From the NCBI RefSeq assembly GCF_002878395.1, contig NC_061116.1, positions 118,863,019-118,927,018 on the forward strand: 64,000 nucleotides of DNA. The letters are read 5' to 3'. The notes under the pieces were generated by a model. That model saw only the letters and a list, made by a program, of their open reading frames with translations, was not told the origin of the DNA and made no database searches. The position numbers were made by a program, and so were the translations under genes. Position 1 is the stretch's first letter; every line of letters begins with the position of its first letter. The stretch comes from Capsicum annuum. Lineage: Eukaryota; Streptophyta; Magnoliopsida; Solanales; Solanaceae. Below, in pieces: positions 21,360-34,107 of the stretch.

Positions 21360-23514
21360 TAAATACTACTCCCATGTTACTTATATGTTCATACTTTTGG
21401 AAATCCACCTTAAAATAGCAAAAGGGTTAGTATACTAGGAACCAATTATTCTTTTCTTTGCTTTAAATCATAAGGATGTTAAATAGTTGTTGATTCATGC
21501 CTAGTCATTAAATCAAAAGATCAAAATTTTCTTGTAAACTTAGTGCTTAAACTTAAGATTTAAATATCATACTTTCATTTATATAGATTGTAATACAATA
21601 TTGTGCTTAAAACTCCAATTGAAAATCCTTATTGCTTTAAATAAAACTCATGGTATTCAACTCATAATAGAGAATAAGAGAATCTTCAATTCAAAACATA
21701 CATAGATGAGAAAATGTATGCACTTTAATACTTCAATCACATGATAATTTTATAAACTCAAGACAAGATAATTTTGGTATGAACCCTAGTTTCAAATCAT
21801 ATAGCTTTAACTTTAAAACTAATTTTAGGAACAAGGATGAAAGAGTAACCTTGTTCATAAACCCTACATACCTCAATAGCTAGATTCTTGAAGATTGCTT
21901 GAACTTGGAAGCTTGAATCCTTGTGTTCTTGAGAGAATAAGATTGAGTTTTGTACCTGGGAAAAGAAAGGGTTTTTAGTGAGTAATTTTGAGGAAGATGG
22001 GCAAATAATGACCTAAGAGTGTTACAAATCATGTTTTGGATGATTGGGGTTGAGAGGAAAGGACCAAATTATCCCTTGGCCCATAGGATGCTAAAATAGT
22101 GAGGGTATAGCATCCGTGGTGCGACCCTTATTCCCAGGGAGAAACCCTCACAACGTGAGTCTTATTCTAGGGGAATAACCTTTGCGGCGCAGGCCTATTG
22201 CGAACCCTTACTATTTCTCACAAAAATGGTCATAACTTTTCGCTCGGGTAACAAATTAAGGCAAAATTGGTATCATTGAAAATCTAACTCAATTATCTAT
22301 CATTTGGTGGCTCTTGAGCTGAAAAATTCTACATATATAAAATGTTATAAACATTCAAAGTTGACCCTTGTAGAATCAATTACACAAATTTGGCCAAATC
22401 AAAGGCTCTTTGCTCAACTCTGCTCTAAGTGATTTCAGTTAAAATTTTTCACCTCATAAGAACTTTAAACACTAGGATAAAGATCATGACACATGTATTC
22501 AAATATAAATCACGGTATTTATGTTTATATACTTAGGAATGATGGTTCAATTTCTAGATAAAAAATATAGGGTGTGACAGTACCAAACATATTGTACATA
22601 GTAGGCAACTGCCAATTCAGATCTGAAGATAAGACAGTCATATATAACATACAAATAGAATAAAATCTGCACTCAAATATCCCGCATCTATATAAGACAA
22701 TTGATAAGGTAATAAGGATAAACTATCCTATTCATGTCCAAGAGACTAACATCTTAAAACTAAGGAAGTAACAAGGATGAACTATCTTATTCTAGTCCTA
22801 GTCATAAATCTGAATACTATACCACATATCACTGGCCAATATGCAAAGTACAAGTGAAAGGAAGATACATATAAACATACAAGGCCAAGGAATGAGTATA
22901 CAATTTGAACAATTAAAGGAAGGGGTATATGGTAGTTCCATAGCTACATATAGCTAGGTATATATATGTATATATACACATATATAGATATGAAGTCAAC
23001 TCAAAGTATAGCCTAAATCATTATGTCTTCACTTTAAGACCTCAATATAACCCTATTCAAATTTAATACTATCATACTCAGGGTTCTAATCCACATTTCT
23101 AGACATGAAATAATTATGCATAATAATGCAATCATAACATAGAAGAGGCTGAAAACATACCTTAAATATTGATACTAAATTAATGACCAATCTGTCATAA
23201 ACTAGACATAATAAAGATCATCATAATAATAATAATAACAATATCAATAACAACGCAAGTAACCAGCTATTCTGAATAACCAAATACCTAATCAAGCCTA
23301 TATATACCTCCACCACCCAAGGCTTAGAAGGTTTAATCAGCATACAACAACACAAGGCATAATCATCACCCATATCTACGCAACTATTCTATATTAGCTA
23401 TAGGGATAGGTGCATAGTGGTGATAGACGATGCACATACAGGAATGAATGAAACATAATCCACATTGCCATAACCATTATTATCATAACTGTCATCATTA
23501 TAATAATCCTCTGG

Positions 23515-23700
23515 CTTTGCTGGATATATAATTATCAGAACATCCTCCGACCTTGTTGGGTATCAATATCATCATCACTGTATCGTCCGCCCTTGTCGGG
23601 CATCAATATCATCATCCTAGTATCCTTTGACCTTTCCTGGTATCATCACATCACCATAATATTCTTTGGCCTTGTCGGGTATCAAAATCATTATAATAGA
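23515..23700 (-). repeat. 39-40 bp minisatellite in the L 3' LTR
   Basis: About four to five diverged units, each with ccttgtcgggtatcaatatcatc and a ccgNcctt junction on the plus strand. On the minus strand the unit contains gatgcccg, matching the core of the Z minisatellite with the same period. Confidence 0.8.
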
Positions 23701-24298
23701 GGGGAAGCCCCACAAGGGCTAAAGTAAAGTGCAAGCCCCACGAGGGCTAAAGTAAATAGATACAAAAAGAGAAGCAAGGTAGAGTATAATTTCATAATTC
23801 ATCATTCATCATCAATGTCACTTTATCAATTAAGTATACATACAATAGGTGCACAGACTCAATTCATTGCTAAAAATAGTGTAAGTTCATAAATCCATTG
23901 CTAGGAATGATCTTCGAAACCAAACCATTATAAAGTGTAGAAAAGGACAGAATATCTCATGACCGTAGTAAAAAATAGTTTCAAGTAATGAAACAAAAAC
24001 AGTCTTGATCAATCTCTTAAAACATCATCATTAGCCTCTTTTATGTATATTATCTATCCATTTCGTTAGGTATTTATTACCGTTAAGGAATCTATTTCTT
24101 AGATGAAAGGTGGGTTTTAATCTCTTATTTAGGAAGAATAGTTATAAGATTGTATTTTATCTATTATAACAATATTTTCAAATATAATGATCATGAATGT
24201 ACCAAATCTATTCATGCAATCACCAGTATTCAATCAATGAAATCATAAGCATCATACCGCATCTTCCTCTGTCCCATATCGAAGAGATGTATATATAG

Positions 24299-24302
24299 AA
24301 AT

Positions 24303-24337
<35 letters not shown>

Positions 24338-24340
24338 AAT
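24299..24340. repeat. AC/AT dinucleotide microsatellite
   Basis: A run of ac repeats passes directly into at repeats. The matching place in the other LTR (60615-60625) has only a short acacaca run, so this is an expansion in one copy. Confidence 0.9.
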
Positions 24341-24539
24341 ATAATTGTATCCTCTACAAGGATTATGACTACTCATATACCAAAATCATATCATAACATG
24401 GCCTTTGGCCTAATAATGTGTTCAGAATAATCCCAATATTATAATCACGGCCTTAGGCCCATATAAATATCAAAACTCATATTGATAATCATGTATATAT
24501 ATAAGTCATCTCACAACTATAGGCCATATCATATTCACG

Positions 24540-24815
24540 AGGCGTAACATCTCTATAAGCTATGAAGTATATCTATAATCATCTCACATAAGGAGGCATC
24601 TCACTTTTAGGAGGCATAATGCATCAATAAGCATAGCTCATAAATACTATGCATATCACACCTTTAAGGCATCTCGTATCTATAGATCATGTATCATGAC
24701 TATGAGAAATGTCACATCTCTAGGCTAATTATTACATCCAAGAGGAATATCATCTTTATATGCCATATATTATATCTAAGAGGGATATCATCTCTACAGG
24801 CCCAACATCATGGCC
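24540..24815 (-). repeat. Degenerate short tandem array in the L LTR
   Basis: Loose repeats of about 30-40 bp with core ggcatatcatctctataggcc or ggcatctcac occur several times. The same array is at 60835-61115 in the other LTR. The units are strongly diverged. Confidence 0.6.
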
Positions 24816-25940
24816 ATAAGCCATTAGTCACTATCCTGGGAAAAATACATCATTACCCATTAATTCACCAATCCAATCCCATAAATAAGGCTCATTAGTC
24901 CTAACTAGGCCTAACATCTGCAACTAAATCCACAATGGCTAACAAAAGTCTTGGTCTAAGTGGGCCGGACAAACCCACTGCTAAAGCTCAGTTTCCATAT
25001 TTAGGAAATCTATGCCTCAAACTAGGTTAATACATCTAGCTCAACTTCTTGATGTCATGTAATCCATAACAAAACTTAAGATAGGAACTTCGACAAGAAA
25101 CATGGGCATTTAAGTTAACTCTAGCCACATTATGATTTCAAGACCAATAGACCAGCCCAACAAAGGTTAATCATACATGCTCATGATTCCAAACTTAAAC
25201 TATATCCCAAACATAACATTATATCATAACCATGCTACAAATTGGCTCACTCTAGTGATAAGGCAATAAAATTCAAAAAAGGGTCATAAACATACCTCCT
25301 TATGAGTGTAAAACCTTCATCTAATCCCCTAATATAAGTAATCAAGGATAAGTTATTCTAATCATAATCAAGCCTAACATTCACATTCACACGCAATATA
25401 TATCACACAACACTTTGAAGAAGAGTAGGTAGAATCCTACCTCAAAGTTAAACTACAAAACTGCATATCATTCACCATACATTTATCTTCACTTCACAAT
25501 CCCAAAAATGCCATCACACTATCAAAATAGTAACCTAATCATCAATATGAGTCTAACAATACCCATATCACGCTATTGTGCTTTGGGTAAAAAAAATGAC
25601 ACCAAAAACCTCAAGTGGGTCCCACTTATAAAAATGCATTTTTGAGGTCAACTCAACATTTATACATTAAAAAGGAATCATAATCCTTAAGAATTGGGTG
25701 CAAACTAAGCAAACTTTGGGCTAAAAGCTAGCCTTAATTGAATTTACGGTTTCTAGTTTAAACTAAGTAATTCAACCATGAATTCAAAGGATTCTTACCT
25801 TAAATTGGGATACTTGCATTAATAGATGATAATCAAGCTCCCACATCATCAACACAACTCAATTTTGAGTTATCTCACCCGTTTAGGGCTTTCAGCTCTC
25901 AAGGATGAATAGAAAATAACCAAAATTGCAGCTTAGGGGT

Positions 25941-25952
25941 CTTTAAATACCC
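25941..25952 (-). promoter_or_regulatory. Candidate TATA box in the L 3' LTR
   Basis: gggtatttaaag on the minus strand, about 640 bp into the LTR. The same sequence in the other LTR is at 62249-62260. Confidence 0.5.
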
Positions 25953-26586
25953 CCACTAGGTGAAGAGGTATTGAGATCGTCATCAAGAAGGTCGTTATCA
26001 TACTAGAAAAATCGTCCTTGTCTCCTTGTGGTTACCATAGGGCGATCACCATCCACCTTGCACGATCGCGTAGTATCAGCACCAGTAAACTTATAAATTT
26101 TCCAAGTTTGCAATAATACCTCGGGATTCATTCAGAATCTGAATTTCATAAATAAACTATGCAACCACACTAAATTTGATATTCCAAAAGCGTTGGCAAA
26201 GTTAGATTTTCAATCCGAGGTCATTTATGCCAAATCTATGTTATACATCTATATTTTCAAAGTTTTAACTTTCCGACCAATAGGTCAAAATGAGTTTGGG
26301 TATATTGGAACCCATACCAAAGACATACCTATACTAAAATTGATATTCTGAATCTGTTGGCATAGTTAAAATTTGCATCTAAGATCATTTTACTGAAGTT
26401 TTTGCCCGGTGTCCATTTGGAACCAGTGAAGTATTTTAAATTGGAAATTGGTTTTAAAAATCAAATGAACTGACCGATAACCAAACCTTCAGTACCAATA
26501 AGTCATAATTGATTTAGGGAAGCTATGGAGAAGCCCTAACAATAAGATAAGCAAAAATATAAAAAATGATCAGAAGGGTCATTACA

Positions 26587-27081
26587 AAATCCACTGCTAA
26601 AAAGACTTTCTTTCCTAAAAGTCAACGGATAGAAAGAATCGCAGAAGCTCGAAAGGATGAGGTACTAGGCCCACATGCTCCAAGAATGACTTTTGAGATA
26701 ACCTTAACAAAAAGTGAAAACTTTCAAGGGATTTCTCCATAGGTATCCCTTCTTCAACTATCACCCTCAGTTTATTTCCAAACAACCAAAACTCAACTTT
26801 AATCGCTAACTGGCCTCCAACTAAACTAAAAAGGCTGATGTACGCCAATCATAACTACAACACACTGACACCATCTCTATACTCTTACAAATTGATAAAG
26901 GCTTATCTAAGATAGAACACACGAAGATATTAGTCATACCACTACTCCAAATCCACATCTAACTTTTTTTTTACCATTTTACACCTATTATTCACTCCAA
27001 AATAGGATAAAAATCACCTGAGTCTTATCTGCACAAAATCATCATAGAGGACTTGAAGAACTGAAGTCGATACACTGAAAA
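26587..27081 (-). mobile_element. L internal region, 3' part
   Basis: About 500 bp between the L 3' LTR and the left edge of O. A weak purine run next to 26587 could be the polypurine tract. A 77-codon open frame on the minus strand (26848-26615, starting MAYISLFSLVGGQL) resembles nothing I recognise and may be by chance. The last five bases (gaaaa, 27077-27081) are the left target copy of O. Confidence 0.6.
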
Positions 27082-29421
27082 TAAAATATCCTGGGTGTAG
27101 ACCCTTAGAAAATTTCCTATAATTCTATTCTTTGGACCTAATATGACTTATGGAAATAAGTTGTATTTTAGGATACGAGTGGTATAGTCCTATCGCATGT
27201 TGAGCACTGTTAGTTGGTGGGATGATTTTGGTCACTGGAATGGGTACGAGTTAGGGGTATGAGTCGTAGGACTTGGTACGAGTCATATCATAGACTCTTA
27301 CCAAGTCCTACGACTCATACCCCTAACTGTATGGTGGGATGTGTTTGATCCTCTTAGTATTTCATTCTTCTAGGGATACATTTCATGGGTATGGATTATA
27401 TGTTGGGGTTATGACTCAATTAGATGAGTTATACACTGGAAAGTGTCTGATCCAATGGTAAGACTTGGATACGAGTGGTGGGTACCAATCATATTGGGTG
27501 GGTATGACTCATATGGGAAAGTTGTATCCCAGTGATAGAATTTTGTGCAACTTAAGTGGGGGTATTCTGGATATTTTCCTATGTACCCTAATTAGGACCC
27601 ACGATATCTAATGTACTTAGGAGGTTATTTACCCTATTATTCTATTCATTAACTCTTAGAATCTATCCCAAAAAACTCCATAATTCTCTCAAGAGCTTTT
27701 AGGGAAATAGAGCTAGGGTTTCAATTAAAGAATTGCTTTGGGGCTTGTCTTGGTGATTTTCTTCTATTATCTTCTTGGTTTAAGGCATGTTTCTATTCCC
27801 TCATTGTAATTTCAACTAAAGGCATGGTTTATATGATTGGTTTCATGGTTTTACTATTACATCATTATGGTTTTTAACTATTATTTTGGGGTTTTAATTT
27901 CAAATGCTTGGTTATAGTTTCCTATGGTTTTAATTATACTTTTATATGCATTAATGGTTGTTTTGGACAATTGAATTTCATGGTAATGGTTTAATGGTCT
28001 TTGGAATTGGTATTGGTTATATTATGCCCCCAATGTATTTGATAAAATGCTTATAAATATATGTTCATTACATTGACTTCTTTTAATGGAACTTTTGCTT
28101 GTTCTAAACTTGGTAAAAGAATTATGCATAGTTTAAATGGTTTGGAAAGGCTAAAGGCTAAATGGTTATGCTTGTGGGGAACATGGAAGTCTCCTAATTA
28201 GTTTAATATGGTATATGAAAGGGCACTTGAATGTCCCCTTAAACCTAAAAATGGTTGGCTATGGATGATACTTGCAAGTAAGGGTTGGTATGACGATACT
28301 AATATCAATGTTTGTGGTTAATAAATGGATAATAGTTTGGTTATTTTGAAACTAGTTTTAATTAGGCATTAATGGCGGGGTGAGTAGAAAAGTCGTGGCA
28401 GGTGGCGATCCTGGAGGGACCAAAATTGGAAACTTGTATTTACCGATATGAGGATTTATCTTAGTGTATTGTGTTCATGATGTCGCACTATTGGGGGATG
28501 TACTCATCATCCTATGGTATACTTCCCTAGTCGTGCATCTCTACACACTGGGGCCCTATCAGCAGGGGGAGCTAAACCCATATACCCTGTAAGTGGTTTA
28601 GGATGACTAAGTTACCCAACCCAGGTAAAGGTTTTAAAGGCATACTGAACTCGATCCTTTTTTCGGCATGTTTATATATATGTATCGTTTTGTGCATTGG
28701 ATAGTTTTACTTGGTTTGATGTCTGGCATTATTTTATCCTTATTATGAGATTTATGCTAGCGGTCACTCGCTAACCCATCTACTGGTGGTTGTATACCCA
28801 TGCTATGCAGGAATCGACCATTTTACTCTCCTTATATAGTGATCGACTCGAGGATAGAATTTGGACTGAAGTGGTGAGCTTCCATCCTTTTGGAAGGCAT
28901 TATTTCATGTTATAGATATTGTTAGATGGTTTGACTTTATTCTGGATATTGGTTTTGACTACAGTTTGGGACATGTCCTAACTAAATTTATTTACTCTTT
29001 TGGATAGAGACTTTGTGGCACTTTTGGGGTTGGTATGGGTGGGATCAGTATAGATGTCGACTTTGGCATTGGAATAAATCTATGGGCTGACGTCATTGGA
29101 CGATATTGTTGGTTCTTCCATTCTACTACATTTTGGGTTTTATTGTATTATATTTTGATACTTATTTGGTTATAACCTAGTTTATGGCCTATGGTTTGGT
29201 CGGTATGGTTGGGCGGTTGGTGTGGTATAGTTGGACTCAATTGGGTCGGTCATAGTTGTAACCCTATCCCAGAGTCTTAATGAGAACATTTATGCTCTTA
29301 CTATATATTTAAAATTTAGCCAATTAATAGATATATAGATTGAGTGAGGTTGGGTAACAAGGGGCGATCCTTTGACCCAAATAGACTTGGAATTCCCATT
29401 ACGATGGGTTGGATCATGTCA
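27082..29421 (+). repeat. O 5' LTR (2,340 bp)
   Basis: Aligns with 52698-54997. Its start is TAAAATATCCTGGG where the partner keeps TGAAACATCCTGGG, so TG has decayed to TA. It ends ATCATGTCA before the primer site. Repeated tacgagtcgta-type motifs occur in the first 450 bp. It has an extra fold-back block at 27249-27328 not found in the partner. Open frames within it are by chance. Confidence 0.95.
27249..27328. repeat. Perfect 30-bp inverted repeat (20-bp loop) in the O 5' LTR
   Basis: The arms 27249-27278 and 27299-27328 are exact reverse complements, beginning agttaggggtatgagtcgta and ending with its complement. The partner LTR at about 52867-52925 has only the left arm and then continues with unrelated bases, so the right arm is an extra inverted copy gained by this LTR. 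Confidence 0.95.
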
Positions 29422-29423
29422 AG

Positions 29424-29437
29424 TTGGTATCAAAACC
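29424..29437 (+). other. Primer binding site of O
   Basis: ttggtatcaaaacc follows the LTR end by two bases and is an initiator-Met type site with two changes. Confidence 0.85.
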
Positions 29438-29630
29438 AGGTTCATGGTCAATTAAGAGTCCACAAATTCGTGTTGATTAGAGTCTCTTTTAGGGGTGTGA
29501 AGTGCGCCACACTCATAAGGGAGATGCTACAAGGCATTTAAGAATGTTTCACTTTCCTGGTTTTGTATCTTCAAGATTGAATTCTCAGTCCTGGAATTTT
29601 TCTAATATTTGTTTACTCGTCTTTCAAATT

Positions 29631-30840
29631 ATGCCTCCTTGATCTAGAACACAATAAAATTCTTCTATCCTATCTGGGGATAATGTTGAAGGGGTACATC
29701 CTAAGTCTAGAGTATATCTTTGATCTCATGGTTCTATTCTTAATGGTACTGGAGTTTGATCTATTCTGGCTTGTTCTTCTCAAGTCCCTCAGGGCCATAT
29801 GAACAACGCAAAATTTTATTTGTCTATTCATGTTATTGTCCAACTAGTTAATGCTCAGGCTGAGCAGAGTATGGTTAGTACTTTGTCTGCTGAGGCCATA
29901 AGGGTTGAACAATTTATGAAGATAGGTCCTCTAACTTTTACTAGAGTAAACGTCGAGGAGGATCCACAGGGCTTCTTGGATGAGATGGAGAAGATCTTTG
30001 ATATAACTACTAATGTAGAGGGGTTAACTTTGTAACTTATCAGCTCATAGATATTGCTTATCAGTGGTATAAGGAGTGGGACAAGGATAGAGGTAATGTG
30101 AAAGAGAAAAGGTTATGGAAGGCCTTTCTAACTCTTTCTAGCATTGGTTCTTTCCTCAGGAGTTGAGGGAAACTAAGATGAAGGAGTTTGTGAACCTCAG
30201 ACAGGGGAAGATGTCAGTAAAGAAATATGCTTTAAAGTTCCATCAGCTATCAAGGTATGCTCCTGACTTAGTGGCTGATATATGGTCGATAATAAGGAAG
30301 TTCACTTCTGGGTTGAATAAAGATTTGATTTTGGAGAGCAAGACTGCCTTGCTAATTATAGATATGGATATCTCAAGGTTGACTATTCATATATAGTAGG
30401 TTTAGGATGAGAAGAAGAGGAAAACGGAGTTTGGGGATAGGCAGGAAAAGAGGAGCAAGTTTTTCTGATTAGGGAGGTGCTCAGTCTCATGGTGGTAGAG
30501 TAGAGATTGTGGAAAGTGGCAGAAAAAAAGGAGAAGTTATAGCTCCTAGTCTTTTGCTAGTGCTCCTTACCAGTTGAGCGGCAGGAGTCATCATGGTTGT
30601 GATAATTCTCAGGAACATATTTCCCAATCTTAGGAGAGTAGAGGTCAGTCAGTTTCTTCGTGTCCTTCTTATCGATTCTGTGGTCGTCCTTATCGGGGTT
30701 ATTACAATGAAGGAAGGGACAAATTCTTCAAGTGTTTCCTGGTAGGATATTGTCTCAGAGATTATTCAGTCAATAAAGTTTCTATAGGGGCGAATAATAT
30801 TCCAGTGGCTTCATCTTCTATCTTATACCTGGTGTTGTAG
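29631..30840 (+). pseudogene. O gag remnant
   Basis: Capsid-nucleocapsid protein. The ATG at 29631 opens MPP followed at once by a TGA (normally an Arg codon), with further stops. Conserved Gag stretches are FMKIGPLTFTRVNVEEDPQ at about 29915-29970 (normally MNPPxFTG), the FLDEMEKIF motif, and at 30163-30396 MKEFVNLRQGKMSVKKYAL and KFHQLSRYAPDLVAD. The zinc knuckle at about 30733-30765 is ruined (CFLVGYCLRDY in place of CxxCxxxGHxxxxC). It matches A more closely than B or T in the EEDPQ region. Dead copy. Confidence 0.88.
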
Positions 30841-31118
30841 AATCTGCTTTTGTTACACTCTTGGTTCTATTATTGGTTGAAATAGGTTGTATTCTATGGC
30901 ATCTCAATAGGAATCCAAGGCATCACCTGATATGGTTACTAGTATGTTACAACTTTTCTCTTGTGATGTATATTGTTTGCTTGATCCAGGGTCTACTCTT
31001 CTTTTGTGACTCCATATGTGGATGTATTTTTTGGTTTTGATCCAAAATTTATTTTGGATATTTTTTCTATTTCTACCCTAATAGGTGACTCGGTTATTGC
31101 TAAGAGAGTCTACAGGGG
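30841..31118 (+). pseudogene. O protease, 5' portion (split by T)
   Basis: The protease motif DVYCLLDPGSTL is intact at about 30966-31002, including the catalytic Asp. A one-base loss follows (LLL then a stop). The frame can be followed in pieces through FFGFDPKFI and IGDSVIAKRVYR to 31118, where the T LTR begins. The next codons of the gene (ECVV-type, then LFELDMGDFDVIL) are found at 49399 onward, which shows that T is an insertion. Confidence 0.88.
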
Positions 31119-33906
31119 GGTAAGACCCCTCAAATTTCCCTCAAAGTCTGAGCCTTAGAGCGTGTCAAGCAAAGTGTAATTTTGGCCTTAAAATATTAAG
31201 TTACTTCCCAAGTGATTGGCGTTTCAACCATATAGATTTTTCTTAAAATTTGACTTTTTTTATGTAGAGAATTGAATTAACTTTCCAATGATACCAATTT
31301 TGTCCAAATCCGGCATCTGGGTGAGAAGTTATAGCCGTTTTAGTGAGAGTTGTCGGAACCTTCCAGGTGTGATGGATGATGTAACGGACCATTGAGTCTG
31401 CGATGGACCATCGCTCAGACCATTGTTACCGAGGTAGAAACTCCCTTTCTTGGCCTAAGTGCGATGGCCAGGACGACAGACCATCAAGGCTGCGACGGAC
31501 TGTCGCTGAAACCATCGCCACTAAGGCAATATGGTCTCATCCTGGCTATCGTGAGATGGAAGATCTGACAGACTATCATACCTGTGATGGACCATCGATC
31601 CGGCCGTCGCATAGAGAAAGTATGCCTTTTTTTTGGTCATCATGCAACGGATGACCCGACGGACCGTCGGACTTGTGATAGACCATCGCTAGACCCCATT
31701 CAGTATATTTAGCTCATTTTTAAAAGGGCTTTTTGGTCCTTTCCACTCTTTTATACCCTGATATATTCCAAATGAACTTGATAGCCTCATTATCTCCCAA
31801 AACAACCAAAGGCTAGGATTTCTCCCTCAAGAGCAAATCTAAAACCCTTCTCTAAGAAATCTAAGAACTCACCATGGATTCTACAAATTGAGTTGAGATT
31901 TGAGTTCCCCAAGTTCAAAGGTTGCAAGAACTCTCTCTCAAGGGTAAGAAAAAGAGCTTAGAGCAAGCATGTTCATACATAATCTAAGGTATGTGGGGTT
32001 TTGAACAAGGGTAATCCTTTCAACCTTGTGCCCAAAGACTTATTTAAACTATAATTTCTTTGCAATTTATGAGATTTTACATGAAATTAAATTGTGTTTT
32101 TTCACCCATTGTTATTGGCCGCAAGCTTTTGATGTTTCCCATGAATTGAGAGTCTAATGACATGATTTTTACATGTTTTCTTGAGAAATTGCAGCTGGGT
32201 CTATACCCCATGATTTTAATCCTTGCAAAGTTAATAGTTGAAATGTTTGAGATATTGAAGTATATGAGTATGCTGAGATTTTGAGACAAATTGCTAAAAT
32301 TTCCTAGATATCTACATGATTATGAATCTGTATGCTATCTATTATACTTTTGATAAGTTTTAACTTCAGATTGAATTATGGGTTATTAAGGCCTACTTGA
32401 GACTTGAGAGTTTATGAACTTTTGTGCTATAAACACCCATGATTTGAGTATTCTGAGATTGTTGAGAAATATTTTGACCTAATGGTCATTGAGTTTTGAA
32501 ATCCACTCTACTACATGAGATCACATATTTGATTATTGGATTATTATTGAACCATGAGATTATTCTAAAGTGGATTTTCATGAGATGAGAGAGATAAACT
32601 AAAGGGAGTAGTATTTAGAACCGAGTTGGGTAAGTTACCACGGTTTATTACCCTAGAACTATGTGCCACAATAGGTTGGGCCTAAGGTCGAGATAATTCT
32701 TGGTCCTAAGGTCGAGATGATTGTTGGGCCTAAGGCTGAGATATTGGGCCCGAGGCTGAGGTAAGTGATCACTGAGTTGAGGTTATACTCCTTGGAAAGA
32801 GTATGACGCCTTTCCCTAACGCAAGGTTTCTTCCTTAGGAGGACAAGACGTTGGACTCCATGTAGCCTGCATGGTTTATGCCAGTTAAGAGGACCTCCCT
32901 AAACTAAAGTATTTTCCATTGAGATAGAATATTTTTCCCTTAAAACTAAAGCTTTGAAATATGATATTTTCCTTTAAAACTAAAATATTTTCCCTTGATA
33001 TGAGTAATTTTTCCTAAAGCTTGAAATGAGATATTTTCCTAACGTGAATGAAATGCCTTCAAGTATGTTCCAAAGTTATACGATTCCGAATTCCAAGTAT
33101 TCAAGTTCAAAAGAGTTATGAGTTCTTGAGCATTGAAGAATTTTTACTCTCTATGAGACATATGCATGAGTTGAAAGTATTACTTTAAGTTTCTTTTAGC
33201 CTTGAGTAATGAGAATAAGAGAAGAGTGCAAATTTCAAAACTAAACTTCTAATAACTCACGAGATTGCGTTACATGTTCCATTTTACATGATTCATGAGC
33301 TTTGTATCTTATACTTATTCAATCCATGTAAGTCATTACTTATTACATGCATGATTTGATTAAATAGTATTGATGTTGTTTTATATAAATGCATGCACCC
33401 CCACATACTTAGTACATTCTTAAGTGCCGATCCACGTATACGTCTATGTGCTACATTGTCTTATAGTGTAGGTTTAGGTGTTCAGTCCTAACCTCATCAA
33501 TGATTTCTGAGTACCTTTACCTACATTTCTACAGTGGTGAGCCCTCATGGTTCGAGGACCTATATTCAAATATCTCTATATTTTGAGAGACTATGTTGTT
33601 ATTTCTAGTTCATTTCAAGTCAGTTGGGGACCTGTCCTAATGCCTCTCTAGTTCATGGATTAGTAGAGGCTTTGTCAGACTAGTTATTAGATTGTGGTTA
33701 TGTTGACTTTTTTTGGTACTGCTTGGTCATTTGGATTGAGTATTCTCTCCATATTTCCTTTCGTATGATATGACTATGCTAGTGTTTGTATTATTTCATC
33801 TTGAAATGAGTGTTATTAGTAGAAACAGGCTCAAAGGGTTAGCTTGGGGCTACTTATAGCCTTAAGCACCGTGTGACGTCCTGGGAGGCAATTTTGGGTT
33901 GTTACA
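31119..33906 (+). repeat. T LTR 1 (about 2,788 bp)
   Basis: Starts GG-TAAGACCCC (TG lost) and ends GGGTTGTTACA before a primer site. It has an expanded block of gatggaccatcg/gacggaccgtcg repeats (31370-31700), about 190 bp longer than in LTR 2 and LTR 3. A TATA-like ttttatacc lies near 31749. The ccccacatacttagtacatt block (about 33399) is shared by all three. No gene. Confidence 0.93.
31365..31700 (+). repeat. Expanded gatggaccgtcg array in T LTR 1
   Basis: GC-rich imperfect repeats with core gatggaccatcg or gacggaccgtcg, about four units, partly palindromic (cgatgg...ccatcg). LTR 2 (39175-39330) and LTR 3 (47065-47210) hold only about two units. Confidence 0.85.
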
Positions 33907-33909
33907 AAC

Positions 33910-33923
33910 TTGGTATCAAAGCC
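33910..33923 (+). other. Primer binding site of T1
   Basis: ttggtatcaaagcc just after LTR 1. T2 has ttggtatcagagcc at 41528-41541, the perfect initiator-Met form. Confidence 0.88.
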
Positions 33924-34107
33924 TAAGGTTTTAAAGGAGTCTGACAAGCCTAGTTGAGTAGAGCCTTGATTATCGGTGAGTAGCGCGCCATATCTATGAG
34001 CAAGAAGCTATAAGGCATTTTAGGAAAAAGTTGTTTCTACTTTTAGATTCTATAGTGCCTACAGTTATCCTTCTCATCTAATAATTCGTGCTCTTCTATT
34101 GCAGAAA

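Larger units (their letters stand above)
19841..22579 (-). repeat. X 5' LTR, interrupted by a TRIM
   Basis: On the minus strand it starts TGTCACACCCTA at 22579 and ends GAGGAATTACA at 19841, followed by the primer site. Removing the TRIM and one target copy (626 bp) leaves about 2.1 kb. The 5 bp next to the outer edge, gtacc (22580-22584), match the intact site in the other LTR of L (58981-58985), showing that X inserted into an LTR of L. The short open frames at 20461-20685 and elsewhere have no recognisable similarity. The 3' LTR is not in the window. Confidence 0.8.
22580..26586 (-). repeat. L 3' LTR (left copy, truncated by X)
   Basis: Aligns with 58981-62886 along its length. On the minus strand it starts TGTAATGACCC at 26586. 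The final 411 bp (equivalent to 58570-58980) are missing because X inserted here. A TATA box in the minus orientation lies at 25941-25952 (gggtatttaaag). It contains the 39-bp minisatellite (23540-23695), an AC/AT microsatellite and a degenerate array of short ggcatatcatctc repeats. No gene is seen. Confidence 0.92.

Noticed and set aside
22580..26586. Centromeric satellite
   Set aside because: No long high-copy monomer array is present; the repeats are short LTR-internal arrays.
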